A stretch of DNA of 35,603 bases from Candidatus Aminicenantota bacterium (GTDB lineage Bacteria > Acidobacteriota > Aminicenantia > Aminicenantales > Aminicenantaceae), in assembly GCA_020348385.1 (NCBI GenBank), contig CP070750.1:577143-612745 (forward strand). Direction: 5' to 3'. The stretch's first letter is position 1. Every line of letters starts with the position of its first letter. The position numbers and the translations under genes were made by a program. The notes beneath the pieces were generated by a model. The model was not told the DNA's origin and did no database searches. It saw nothing but the letters and a program-made list of their open reading frames with translations. This document shows, piece by piece, positions 26,153-35,200 of the stretch.

Positions 26153-28210
26153 CTAGTCCAATTTAAAAACGACAGTCACCGTGAAAATCATGCCTACAGG
26201 CTTCCCTTCTTTTATATATGGTTCATAAACCCACTGCTTGACCGCATCCATGGCGGCCTGATCCAACTCAGGTATGGATCTCAAGATTTTGGTTTTTACG
26301 ACTTTCCCATAAATATCAGTTGTGGCTTCCACGATGACAGCGCCTTCGATTCCAGCCTTTCTTGCGGATTCTGGGTAAACGGGCTGGATCTTTTTGATCA
26401 GTTTTGGCGGTTTGATATCCCCGACCGCACGAACCCGTTCAGCCAATTTAAAAGTACAAGTTACGGTGAATATAACGCCTCTGGGTTCGCCCTCGATAAT
26501 CATAGGCTCGTATACCCAATGCTCGATTGCATCGATAGCTGCCTGATCCAGCTGTGGAATGGACCTCAGGATTTTGGTGTTAACCACCCTGCCGTAGATA
26601 TCTGTTGTGGCCTCCACAATGACCACGCCTTCGATATCGGCCTCTCTTGCTTCATCTGGGTAAATGGGGGCGACTTTTTTTATCAGTTTCGGTGGTTTGA
26701 TATCCCCGACCGCTCGCACGGCCGGCTTTTCGTCCGTTCCCGTCACTCCTCCTTCAACAGCTTTGGCTTTCGTCCCTTTGTCAAGAGAAAACCGGCATGT
26801 GATGGTAAAAACGATCCCTTTGGGTTCTCCATCGATGATCATCGGTTCGTAAACCCATTGTTTGACAGCATCCACGGCGGCGTGATCGAGCTCAGGGATG
26901 GATTTCAGGATCTTCACCTTTTGCACTTGGCCACGATCGTCTGTTGTGGCCTCAACAGTGACAGTGCCTTCGATCCCCGCTTTTCTCGCCTCATCGGGAT
27001 AAACAGGTTCGACTTTTTTAATCAATTTCGGCGGCTTGACGTCCTTTTTCTCGGATTTGTTCTTTTCCTCTTTCTGCTTTTCTTGACTCTGTTCTTGCAG
27101 AACCGGCAAGGTTAAATCAACTTTTTCAATCGTGGTTTCCGACTTGTCCGTCGCAAACATAATCCTGGAGCCGGCAATCGCCAAAACAAATAAAAATGCC
27201 GACACGACCATCACCGTGATGGTCGATTTTTTGAGATTAGTGTCCATGATCCTCTCCTTGGATAAAATGTGTTTGACCCGATCTTTAAGAGGGATGTGGG
27301 GAGACGCCAGTCCGACGGAAATTGCCAACTGCTTTAAAAGTGTTGTTTTTTCCGCCAGGTTGATCAAACACTCCGCGTACTCTTTCGAGTCGTTTTGGAG
27401 GAGGACATAATTATCGGAGATCTCCTCTCTCGCCCTGGAGTGAGATTTACTCAGGGCATAGGCAAAAGGATTCCACCAGTTTATAGCCGTGACCAATCTT
27501 TGGAGAATCCCGGTGATCAGGTCTCGGTGATGGATATGCGACAACTCGTGAAGCAAGATCCCCCGGATTTGATTGACACGCCATTTATGCAGTAAGCCTT
27601 CTGGGATCAGGATAATCGGTTTGAAAAAGCCAACTGCCATCGGATAGGGAGCTTTTTGAGATAGAAACACCCGAGCTTCCATTTGTTTGGGAAACACCTT
27701 TTCAGCAGACTTTAATATTTCGTTGATCTGTGGTTCGTTGACCTCTACCATTCCCTTTTTCATGTTGTGTATGGAAATCGCTCCCAGGCCGAATCGGAGA
27801 AGCATGAAAAAAAGGCCTATTCCCCAAACAATTCCGAAAACGTTGATGATCTTGACAAGTCCCGGACCAGTCCATAGCAGCCCAAAAAAATTGGAATTTC
27901 CATTCTTGGTATTACCGAGAGGTGTTCCAGCCAGTTCATGTTGGACAGAAACTGAAGGATTAGAAGTCTGTCCGATGGTAATCGGCAGGACGGTCCGCAG
28001 AGGCAGATAATTCAGCTCGTTAAGCGAAACGGTAAGAAAGGGGAGAAGGATTAATGCCAGCATGGTTATCAGGCTGATCCCACTTCTGAGGGGAGCTGCC
28101 TTTTGTCTAAACAGGTAAACAAGCAGCGCACCTATCCCAAGGATCAATAGAGTCTGAATGGCTACATTCAACACCCATTCGGCCGAAACGATGTTTTCGA
28201 GTAAACTCAT
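26153..28210 (-). CDS. M56 (BlaR1-like) membrane metallopeptidase with three TonB C-terminal domains
   Basis: The 685-residue protein has four to five membrane segments and a cytoplasmic-facing zinc peptidase core with HELSH (221-225) and a downstream Glu region 'REEISDNY' (about 261-268). These are as in BlaR1/MecR1, minus the penicillin-sensing domain. After a membrane segment (about 331-352) and a charged Gln/Lys/Glu linker come three TonB C-terminal modules at about 392-477, 505-590 and 600-685. Each has 'PPKLIKK..P.YP..AR.A.IEG.V.VEATTD' and 'QWVYEPM.I.GEP.G..FT'. It should sense an envelope signal through these modules and inactivate the BlaI-like repressor encoded just upstream. AAGGGGAT precedes the ATG; gap to blaI-like gene 11 bp. 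Confidence 0.88.
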   Translation of the reverse strand: MSLLENIVSAEWVLNVAIQTLLILGIGALLVYLFRQKAAPLRSGISLITMLALILLPFLTVSLNELNYLPLRTVLPITIGQTSNPSVSVQHELAGTPLGNTKNGNSNFFGLLWTGPGLVKIINVFGIVWGIGLFFMLLRFGLGAISIHNMKKGMVEVNEPQINEILKSAEKVFPKQMEARVFLSQKAPYPMAVGFFKPIILIPEGLLHKWRVNQIRGILLHELSHIHHRDLITGILQRLVTAINWWNPFAYALSKSHSRAREEISDNYVLLQNDSKEYAECLINLAEKTTLLKQLAISVGLASPHIPLKDRVKHILSKERIMDTNLKKSTITVMVVSAFLFVLAIAGSRIMFATDKSETTIEKVDLTLPVLQEQSQEKQKEEKNKSEKKDVKPPKLIKKVEPVYPDEARKAGIEGTVTVEATTDDRGQVQKVKILKSIPELDHAAVDAVKQWVYEPMIIDGEPKGIVFTITCRFSLDKGTKAKAVEGGVTGTDEKPAVRAVGDIKPPKLIKKVAPIYPDEAREADIEGVVIVEATTDIYGRVVNTKILRSIPQLDQAAIDAIEHWVYEPMIIEGEPRGVIFTVTCTFKLAERVRAVGDIKPPKLIKKIQPVYPESARKAGIEGAVIVEATTDIYGKVVKTKILRSIPELDQAAMDAVKQWVYEPYIKEGKPVGMIFTVTVVFKLD
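26156..27037 (-). repeat. Three tandem TonB-C coding modules
   Basis: Modules lie at about 26780-27037, 26441-26698 and 26156-26413. Modules 2 and 3 share long DNA identity, including GGTTTGATATCCCCGACCGC on the plus strand, repeated with a spacing of about 285 bases. This points to recent internal duplication; module 1 has a longer linker. Confidence 0.75.
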
Positions 28211-28221
28211 GCTGGATCCCC

Positions 28222-28605
28222 TTACATGTTCTTGAGCAATGCGCGAAGTTCCTTGATCTCTTCAGCAGAGACATCAGCATCTTCAATCAGGCATTTTACG
28301 AGCTCCGCTCTCGATCCGCCGAAAACCCTGTTTTTGATGTCTTCGAGAATCTCCCGTCGCGTTTTCTGTTTTTCGACAACAGCCGAATAGATGTATGTTC
28401 TTCCCCTTTCCGTATGTTTCAACCAGCCGTAATCTTCCAACCGGTTCATTTGAACCTGAACGGTAGTCCGCCGGATCTTGCTTTTTCTCTTGGCGTTGAT
28501 GGCATCCACGACATCATTGATGGACACTTCCCCTTTTTCCCAAATGACTTTCATGATCTCGAGATTGGCTGGGGAGAGTTTGCGATTCCCTTTTTTTATT
28601 GTCAT
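28222..28605 (-). CDS. BlaI/MecI/CopY-family transcriptional repressor
   Basis: The 127-residue winged-helix protein has the family layout: 'LSPANLEIMKVIWEKGEVSINDVVDAIN' (first helices), 'RRTTVQVQMNRLEDYGWLKHTERGRTYIYSA' (recognition helix and wing) and a C-terminal dimerisation helix ('FGGSRAELVKCLIEDADVSAEEIKELRALLKN'). Such repressors bind ACA-x-x-TGT dyads and are cleaved after a signal from their M56 partner. AGGAAGGAAACAGG precedes the ATG. Two perfect dyads stand in its own promoter, so it should repress its own operon. Confidence 0.92.
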   Translation of the reverse strand: MTIKKGNRKLSPANLEIMKVIWEKGEVSINDVVDAINAKRKSKIRRTTVQVQMNRLEDYGWLKHTERGRTYIYSAVVEKQKTRREILEDIKNRVFGGSRAELVKCLIEDADVSAEEIKELRALLKNM

Positions 28606-28618
28606 CCTGTTTCCTTCC

Positions 28619-28669
28619 TATAACGACAACTGTCGTTATAAGTATAAACGACAATTGTCGTATTGTCAA
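28619..28669 (-). promoter_or_regulatory. BlaI-type promoter with two operator dyads
   Basis: On the minus strand TTGACA (28669-28664) and TATACT (28646-28641) are 17 bp apart. One perfect palindrome, ACGACAATTGTCGT (28648-28661), fills the spacer. A second dyad with 10-bp arms (TATAACGACA / TGTCGTTATA, 28619-28640) covers the transcript start. The ACA-N2-TGT core is the known BlaI/MecI operator style. Confidence 0.85.
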
Positions 28670-28745
28670 GCCTCTCCTGCTTTTTTTTGCAATTATTGAT
28701 GCAAGTTTTGCGCCAAGATATTGCTCCCTGTTGAAGCATGACTGA

Positions 28746-28818
28746 ATATGTAAATTCCTTAAGTTATATGTAAATATATGTAAGAAGTTTTGACATAAAA
28801 ATCACCCCATGGTATAAG
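28746..28818 (+). promoter_or_regulatory. Promoter with three phased ATATGTAA repeats
   Basis: TTGACA (28790-28795) and TATAAG (28813-28818) are 17 bp apart, about 37 bases ahead of the aldo/keto reductase ATG. Directly upstream, ATATGTAA occurs at 28746-28753, 28766-28773 and 28776-28783, spaced 20 and 10 bp, that is on one face of the helix. This suits binding by an activator. Confidence 0.6.
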
Positions 28819-28854
28819 CCAGGATGAAGTAAATCCACTTGGAGTCGATGGCCC

Positions 28855-29784
28855 ATGAAAAAACATAAAGGAAAAATGTCCCGCAAGGAATTCCTTCACA
28901 AATCCTCGGTCGCCTTTCTGGGGCTTGGATTTTTGGGCATTAGCAGAAAAACAACCAAGGCAAAAGAAACATCCAAGGCACCGTCTGGCCCTTTAGAATT
29001 GGGTAAAACAGGGATAAAAGTCTCTCCTGTTGGATTCGGCGCATCCCGGACCATGGAGCCCTCTCTTGTTAATGCCGCGATAGATGCCGGTTTCAATTTT
29101 TTAGATACAGGGCGATCCTATTCCCGCGGCCAGAATGAAGTCATGGTCGGGGAGGTCGTGGCACCGCGCAGGAAAGATGTGGTGATCCAATCCAAGCTTC
29201 GTGTGCGCCTGCAGAGCAAAGAGGATGGAATGTTTGCTGCTGAAGATGTTAAAAAGGCGATAGATGGCATGACCGCTTCGATGGAAGCGAGCCTCAAAGC
29301 TCTGCGAACGGATTACATCGACATCATGCTGATCCATGGAGCATCCGATCCCAAGATTATCTATCATGAGCCTGTCATGGCGTTTTTCGAGAAGGCCCAA
29401 CAAACAGGCAAGATTAGAGCTTATGGATTTTCCTGCCATTCCAATCAAGTCGAACTGTTGCGGGTAGCCAACAAGAAAAAATTTTATGAAGTGATCATGG
29501 TGCCCTACAACCACAAAGGATCCTATATCCATATGAATTCCGGCAGTTACAGCGAGTGGGATCAGCCAGCCTTGGAAATCGAGATGGACAAAGCCAAAAA
29601 GCACGGCGTCGGCATGATCGGGATGAAAACCTGTTCGGGCGGCCCTTATTCTCCCGATGAAAAAACAGAGCCTTCTTTTGAACACGCATTGCGGTGGATC
29701 CTTGCCCAGGACAAGGTCCATACCATGGCCGTAGCTATGGGAAATTTCGAGCAGATAGAAGAAAACCGACGAGTCTTGTCCTGA
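28855..29784 (+). CDS. Aldo/keto reductase with Tat-like N-terminus
   Basis: The 309-residue product opens with 'MSRKEFLHKSSVAFLGLGFLG' from residue 8. This is a Tat-like signal with Arg-Lys in place of twin Arg. The reductase barrel follows from about 45: 'LELGKTGIKVSPVGFGASR', the catalytic tetrad Asp84, Tyr89 (FLDTGRSYS), Lys114 (QSKLRV) and His161 (LIHGASD). Export before or after folding around NADPH would fit Tat. The end ('MAVAMGNFEQIEENRRVLS') is short compared with relatives that carry a 4Fe-4S tail. A second possible start is the ATG at 28876 with AAAGGA ahead. The substrate is unknown. Confidence 0.82.
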   Translation: MKKHKGKMSRKEFLHKSSVAFLGLGFLGISRKTTKAKETSKAPSGPLELGKTGIKVSPVGFGASRTMEPSLVNAAIDAGFNFLDTGRSYSRGQNEVMVGEVVAPRRKDVVIQSKLRVRLQSKEDGMFAAEDVKKAIDGMTASMEASLKALRTDYIDIMLIHGASDPKIIYHEPVMAFFEKAQQTGKIRAYGFSCHSNQVELLRVANKKKFYEVIMVPYNHKGSYIHMNSGSYSEWDQPALEIEMDKAKKHGVGMIGMKTCSGGPYSPDEKTEPSFEHALRWILAQDKVHTMAVAMGNFEQIEENRRVLS

Positions 29785-29847
29785 TCTGATGCTGCATCAC
29801 ATCTATTGGCCTAATCATTATCTGTGTGATATATTCAAACGAATCCC

Positions 29848-30939
29848 TTGAAAAACTTTTATAACCGCCACATCGTCCTGTTCAATCTTGTCTTTTTATT
29901 GATTTTTTTGTATCTGTTTCTATTCAGCCTCGAACTTATGGGAACATCCCTCAAGATGTTCGGCGAGGGATTGGCTGAAACCCTGATAGCCACAACCACA
30001 AACCCGCTGGTTGGCCTGTTCATCGGGATCCTAGCAACCTCTATTATTCAGTCTTCTTCCTCCACGACATCTATTGTCGTAGGTTTAGTTGCCGGCGGCG
30101 CGCTCAACGTGGCCAACGCGATTCCCATTGTCATGGGAGCCAACATCGGCACGTCGGTGACAAACTTGCTGGTCTCTTTGACTCAAATAAGGCGAGACCT
30201 TGAATTCCGGCGTGCTCTATCAGCGGCCATCGTGCATGATTTTTTCAACCTTCTTGCGGTCGTTGTCCTTTTCCCGCTCCAGTATTTCACGAACTTTCTG
30301 GGACGAGCAGCTACATTTTTGGGTGAAAGATTCCAGAACATCGGCGGCTTGGAATTTTTGAGTCCTGTCAAGGCATTGACCACGCCTCCTGTGGAGGCAT
30401 TAAAGGGATTGATTGGCAATTATCCCTGGATTCTCCTAGTTCTTTCTCTCATCCTTTTGCTAGTAGCTCTCACCCGAATGGTGAAATCGTTGAAAATCTT
30501 GGTAGTCAAAAAAGCCGAGGTATGGTTCGATCGGTATCTGTTCAAGACAGCTTTGAGGGCCTTTCTGGTGGGATTGTTTCTGACCGCTATGGTCCAGAGC
30601 AGCTCGATCACGACCTCTCTGGCCGTTCCAATGGCAGGTGCCGGAGTCTTGACCCTTGTGCAAATTTTCCCCTATACTCTAGGAGCGAATGTAGGGACCA
30701 CGGTCACGGCATTCCTGGCCGCTCTTGTGACGGGGAATCTGGCTGCCATAATCGTAGCTTTTTCTCATTTGTTGTTTAATGTGTCAGGAATAGTTATCTT
30801 GTGGCCTGTTAAATTTATCCCCATCAGATTGTCCGAGATATTCGCAGGGATCGCTATGCGGAAAAAAATCATTCCTATTTTATATATCGTTGTTGTCTTT
30901 TTTCTCATACCGATATTATTGATCTCATTTTTGAGGTGA
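29848..30939 (+). CDS. Na/Pi cotransporter family protein
   Basis: The 363-residue membrane protein has two inverted copies of the family motif: QSSSSTTS (68-75) with MGANIGTSVT (96-105), and QSSSITTS (250-257) with LGANVGTTVT (278-287). These are the phosphate and sodium binding elements of NptA/SLC34-type carriers. The start is a TTG at 29848 without a clear ribosome site. A PhoU-like protein follows 12 bp downstream, a common pairing; in many relatives PhoU is fused to the carrier. Confidence 0.9.
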   Translation: MKNFYNRHIVLFNLVFLLIFLYLFLFSLELMGTSLKMFGEGLAETLIATTTNPLVGLFIGILATSIIQSSSSTTSIVVGLVAGGALNVANAIPIVMGANIGTSVTNLLVSLTQIRRDLEFRRALSAAIVHDFFNLLAVVVLFPLQYFTNFLGRAATFLGERFQNIGGLEFLSPVKALTTPPVEALKGLIGNYPWILLVLSLILLLVALTRMVKSLKILVVKKAEVWFDRYLFKTALRAFLVGLFLTAMVQSSSITTSLAVPMAGAGVLTLVQIFPYTLGANVGTTVTAFLAALVTGNLAAIIVAFSHLLFNVSGIVILWPVKFIPIRLSEIFAGIAMRKKIIPILYIVVVFFLIPILLISFLR

Positions 30940-30951
30940 GGAGAGATTTTT

Positions 30952-31623
30952 ATGTTCAGAAAATGGCTTGCAATCTTTAAAAAGGATTCCCTGATCGATC
31001 GTGCTTATCTGAGATCTTTCAAAATGATGGATATAACTCAATCGATGTACATAGAAGCCAAAGAATCCTTGCGGCAAAGAGAAGATAATGAGATCGATCT
31101 CAAGGTCAAGGAAACGGATAAAGAGGTCAATAGCTATGAGCGAGAGGTCCGACGCATGGTGTTTAAACACCTATCTGTCACCGGGATAGCAAATTTACCC
31201 CAGGGATTTATCTTGGTCAGCATCATAATCGACATCGAGCGTATCGGAGATTATACCAAGAATATGGTGGAACTTGCCCTCGATCACCCCGGCAAATTGC
31301 ATGGTGGGGAATTCGAGGATAAGATCATTCGGATTGAGGAAGCATTGGAAGGAAACTTCGAAATGACCATTAAATGTTTCAAAGATGGAGATGAAAGTCT
31401 TGCCCTCGAGCTTCTGAAAAAATATGTATGGGTGAATGATGCCTGTGATGAAATCGTGGAGGCGTTGGTTAGGAAAAATGACGGGGATCTTAAACCTGGA
31501 GATAGTGCGGCTCTTGCCTTGTATACACGATGGCTTAAGCGAATCAACTCGCACCTGCGAAATATCACCACCAGTGTGGTCAATCCTTTCGATCGTATCG
31601 GATTCGAACCCAGCAAGAAATAA
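30952..31623 (+). CDS. PhoU-family protein
   Basis: The 223-residue all-helical protein has a PhoU-type helical bundle with 'IDIERIGDYTKNMVELALD' (about 92-111), the metal-binding E-x-x-x-D style motif of PhoU. Length matches PhoU (about 220-240). GAGGAGAG stands ahead of the ATG. It probably controls the Na/Pi carrier encoded upstream, since there is no Pst system or PhoR here. Confidence 0.82.
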   Translation: MFRKWLAIFKKDSLIDRAYLRSFKMMDITQSMYIEAKESLRQREDNEIDLKVKETDKEVNSYEREVRRMVFKHLSVTGIANLPQGFILVSIIIDIERIGDYTKNMVELALDHPGKLHGGEFEDKIIRIEEALEGNFEMTIKCFKDGDESLALELLKKYVWVNDACDEIVEALVRKNDGDLKPGDSAALALYTRWLKRINSHLRNITTSVVNPFDRIGFEPSKK

Positions 31624-31628
31624 TTGAT

Positions 31629-32204
31629 TTATTGTTTCCTGATCCATTCCCCATCATCGTTTTGGACCCACCATCCTAGGCTGCTGTTTTCAATCCAGCT
31701 TTTGGCGAATATTTTCTGTATCCTTGGGATCTGGCTTTCTTCGATGTTAAGGGCTCCGGCAACCTCGGCATACAGGCTCTCCCGGTCGCCATTCACATCT
31801 TTCGCAAGGCGTCTCAGATCGGCCTTGCCCTTCAGCGAGAGCTTATCCTCGCTGCGAATCTGGATAAATCCGTCGTTGGATTCCCCGATATTCCCTTGAT
31901 CGAAAAAAGGGCGGAGGAGGGGTTCTTTATCCTTTAGGGATTGTTTCAGCGCGCGTATCTTCGGGGTTGAAACCCTTTCCTCTTCCTGAGCATATGCGGC
32001 AGGAATAAGCGAGAATGAAGTTTGACCAATATCCATTTCCTTCTTTTTTTTCCCTTCATCTTTGGATTCCCTCACTTCATCCACGATCTCCTCTGCTGTT
32101 TTCTGTACTGCTGCTTCAGGAAAATAGATGTTTATGGTCACGCACGCATAGGTCCAAACAAACAAGAAAACAAAAATGGTGAAGACAGGGGAAAATTTTC
32201 GCAT
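31629..32204 (-). CDS. ydbL: DUF1318 (YdbL-like) lipoprotein
   Basis: The 191-residue product has a signal ending 'FVWTYAC' (lipid Cys21, a slightly unusual lipobox) and then 'VTINIYFPEAAVQKTAEEIVDEV', which opens many DUF1318 proteins. The C-terminal half ('LLRPFFDQGNIGESNDGFIQIR' to 'IQKIFAKSWIENSSLGWWVQ') is the DUF1318 domain, as in E. coli YdbL. It follows the YdbH-like gene on the same strand with a 64-bp gap. No separate ynbE-like frame lies between them. In E. coli YdbH and YnbE form a bridge for phospholipid movement to the outer membrane, with YdbL as helper. Confidence 0.85.
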   Translation of the reverse strand: MRKFSPVFTIFVFLFVWTYACVTINIYFPEAAVQKTAEEIVDEVRESKDEGKKKKEMDIGQTSFSLIPAAYAQEEERVSTPKIRALKQSLKDKEPLLRPFFDQGNIGESNDGFIQIRSEDKLSLKGKADLRRLAKDVNGDRESLYAEVAGALNIEESQIPRIQKIFAKSWIENSSLGWWVQNDDGEWIRKQ

Positions 32205-32268
32205 GGCGATCTTCCTTTTGATGCTTATTTCTCTTACTCTATTAGTATAACAAAATCATCGAATCCGG

Positions 32269-35200
32269 TCATGGGGCTTGTTTCGATTCGCCTATTCTCT
32301 TGAGTCGGTTCAGCATATCTTTGAATTGGATTTGATTTCGAACCTGCTTGTTCACCACGTTGATAGCGAACAAACCCGATCCCTTCACGAGATATTCGAT
32401 TCCCTTCCGATGGATAGTGCCTCGAAGAGAGAAGATGTCGTTTTTCAGCGAACAGGCTATTCCGATCTTTTTGTACCGGAATTCCTTGACGATCCGAGTC
32501 CATCCGCTTTGGGGAGAAAAGGGCGTTTTTTCTCCGGTGCCGAGTATGGCCAGATCATTTGTGGCTTTCAGGCTGAATCTCTGAGGAACTCCTTTTCTCC
32601 TTTCCGACTCGATACTGATGCTAAAACTTTCGGGTTGCCCGTAGGAGAGGGCGAGATCTTGGATTTCTCCATTTAAGATTCCTGTCACACGGCCGAACGG
32701 AATGGAATCCGTGATTTTTTCCAGATCTAATCCTGTTAGTCTCACATCACAGGAAACCGTTCTGTTTTTTGAGAACGGCTGATGGACCTGGATGTTTTCA
32801 AGGGCGATATTTCCGCCAAAAACTCCTGCTTCGCCTTGGCCTTCGGTGGATAAGTGCTCTGGGGAGACCTCGACAAGGGGCAGGTCCACAGATAGCGTTC
32901 CTTCGAGTTGGAAATCCTGGGATGTTAGCGGGAGTTGCGACAGATCTTCAACCTTCCAGGAAAACGAGGTTAGTGCCTTGAAATGTGAAGGATTGAACCC
33001 GTACATGATGGAGGTCTCTCCCACTTCGGCTTCGGAGCCGAAAATCTCCAACTTAAAAGGTTGGATAAAGTAACCGTTTTTTTTGCTTGAGATGTCGAGC
33101 TTTATCGGGGATAAATCCAGATATGAGGAGCGGAAACTTTCAAAACTCAGATGTCCTCTTTCCGGCGGCGCGCTCTCATCTTTCGTGCGCAAGGCGTTTT
33201 GTTCATAATGCAAGGGGATAGTTGCCTCAATTCCTTGCACCACAAGATTTTTTTCTTCCTCGATCCATGATGCATCTTTTATTTTAAGATATCCAAAGAT
33301 GGAGAAAGCGTTTTCATCGATTTTTGCGTCGATTTGACACTCTGCTTCGCCTTTCAATTTGACCTGCGTTTGACTGACTGCTCCTTTTTGGGTGATGAAT
33401 GTATACAAAGGGGCCAGTTGAAATGTTGAGGCCATGATTTTCAAATCCGAGGATCGAGGTTCTTGGAGATCAAGACGTCCTTCCGCGGCTATTCTTCCGA
33501 ATTCCGGAATGGTTGCCCCGACGGAAAGATCCGTTAATTTTCCTTGGGAAGCATTGAATCGACCGCTGAAAGTTCCCAAAATAGGCATCTTGCTCCAATT
33601 GATATAAAAGTCCTTCCAGAGCGATTCCCCTTGAGTAAGTTCCACTCTCCCTTTAAACACAATATCGTTAAGAGATTGATAAAATGTTCCCTCCAAGCTA
33701 AGATTTGGGTGGAGGGATTCTCCGGCAACCGTAAAGGAGGGGTCATGGAAATTGACATCGTCAGCTTCCAATCTGGCCGACATCTCCCAAACCTTCTGCT
33801 TTTCTCGAAATGAATTATGGGCTTTGACCTTAAACTTTAGCCACCCATCCGGTTCCCAATCAATGACCTTCTGCGGAATGGTGAAAGAAAAAAAATCCAT
33901 CAAAGACTGGAAGTCGATCCGGGAGCTTTGCACGGAAACCGAAAGAGCATTCGAATCTTGAGGGCCAAGGCCGGCTTGAGCTTCGACCTCGAAAGGGGGA
34001 AAAGGATGCAGCACGATTTTCGCTTGAGAAATCTGGATGTTCCTATTTTTGAGATCTATGAATCCCTGTCCTGAAAGGCTGGGAGCATCTGTTTTAAGTT
34101 TTCTGTTTGGAATATCTATGCTTAAAGTCGCAGCAGCGGCCTTTAGGCTCTTGATGTCGATTGTGAATCTTTTCTGGTCATAAACGAAGGGGATTTCCAT
34201 TTTTATGCCAGATGCTTCCAGGGCTTTTCCGGCGAAAGCGCTTTTAGCAATTTTGAGGCGGCCGGAAATGTTCTGATTATCCGGGAACCTGTCGATCTTT
34301 AAACTTCCTGATATCTGGCTGTCGAATTGATATGTCATGGAGCGGTATTTGATGTGTGAAGGATTTAGCACCACCAGACCAGTAATACTTGCCTTTTGCT
34401 CAGGATGCGTGGGTGTGATTCGCGCTTCTCCCTCAAAAAAAGCGCTGCCCCCAAGCTCCAATCGCTTGAGCTGTTGGGGTAGTTGGTCTCTGGTCATCGA
34501 AAAAACCCGGCCCAGATCGTCGATCCGGATGAGGGGACGAAAATGAAGAGTCAACTCGTCTTGGGCGATAATCTCGAGCGGACCGGTGAGGCTCGCATAG
34601 GAGGGGATTTCGATTTCAAAAGAGGGAAAGATGTATTCATTTTTATCCGCATTGAATTTTCCATTAAAATTCAAATTTATTTCTTCGAAAAATTGTTCTT
34701 TTCCTGAATAAGCGAAGCGATTCGAAGTGAGAATAAACCGGCCTTCTATTTCGGGCTTTTCCATGAGAGACAATGTCCCGGATCCTTGAATGGTGTTCTG
34801 GAACCTATTCGATTGGGGCTGGCCGATTCCCTCTGCGTTCCGGCAGTGAAGGGTATAGGCAAAAGAATCTCGGACTCCGGATGGAGAAAGAGCGAAGTCA
34901 AAGCCTTGAAGAAACAATTTTTGTGAGGGAAAGTTGAATTCGATAGAGGAGTTATTGAGACTGATTTTCCGGACAAAACTCATTCCTGAAGATAGACTGC
35001 GGAGGATGTCCTCGATCATGATTTTTTTTCTGGCTTCCTTGACGTTGGAAATTATCCGGACGCCTTCACCCTCGATGGTATCGAAATAGGGCCTCACTTT
35101 TTTCCGGATGCGATGGATATCGCCTTTGAGGACAAGCTTCTCGACAAAAACATCGACTTCTGTCTCATCCATTAAAGTCGCAAATTCGATCTCTCCTGCT

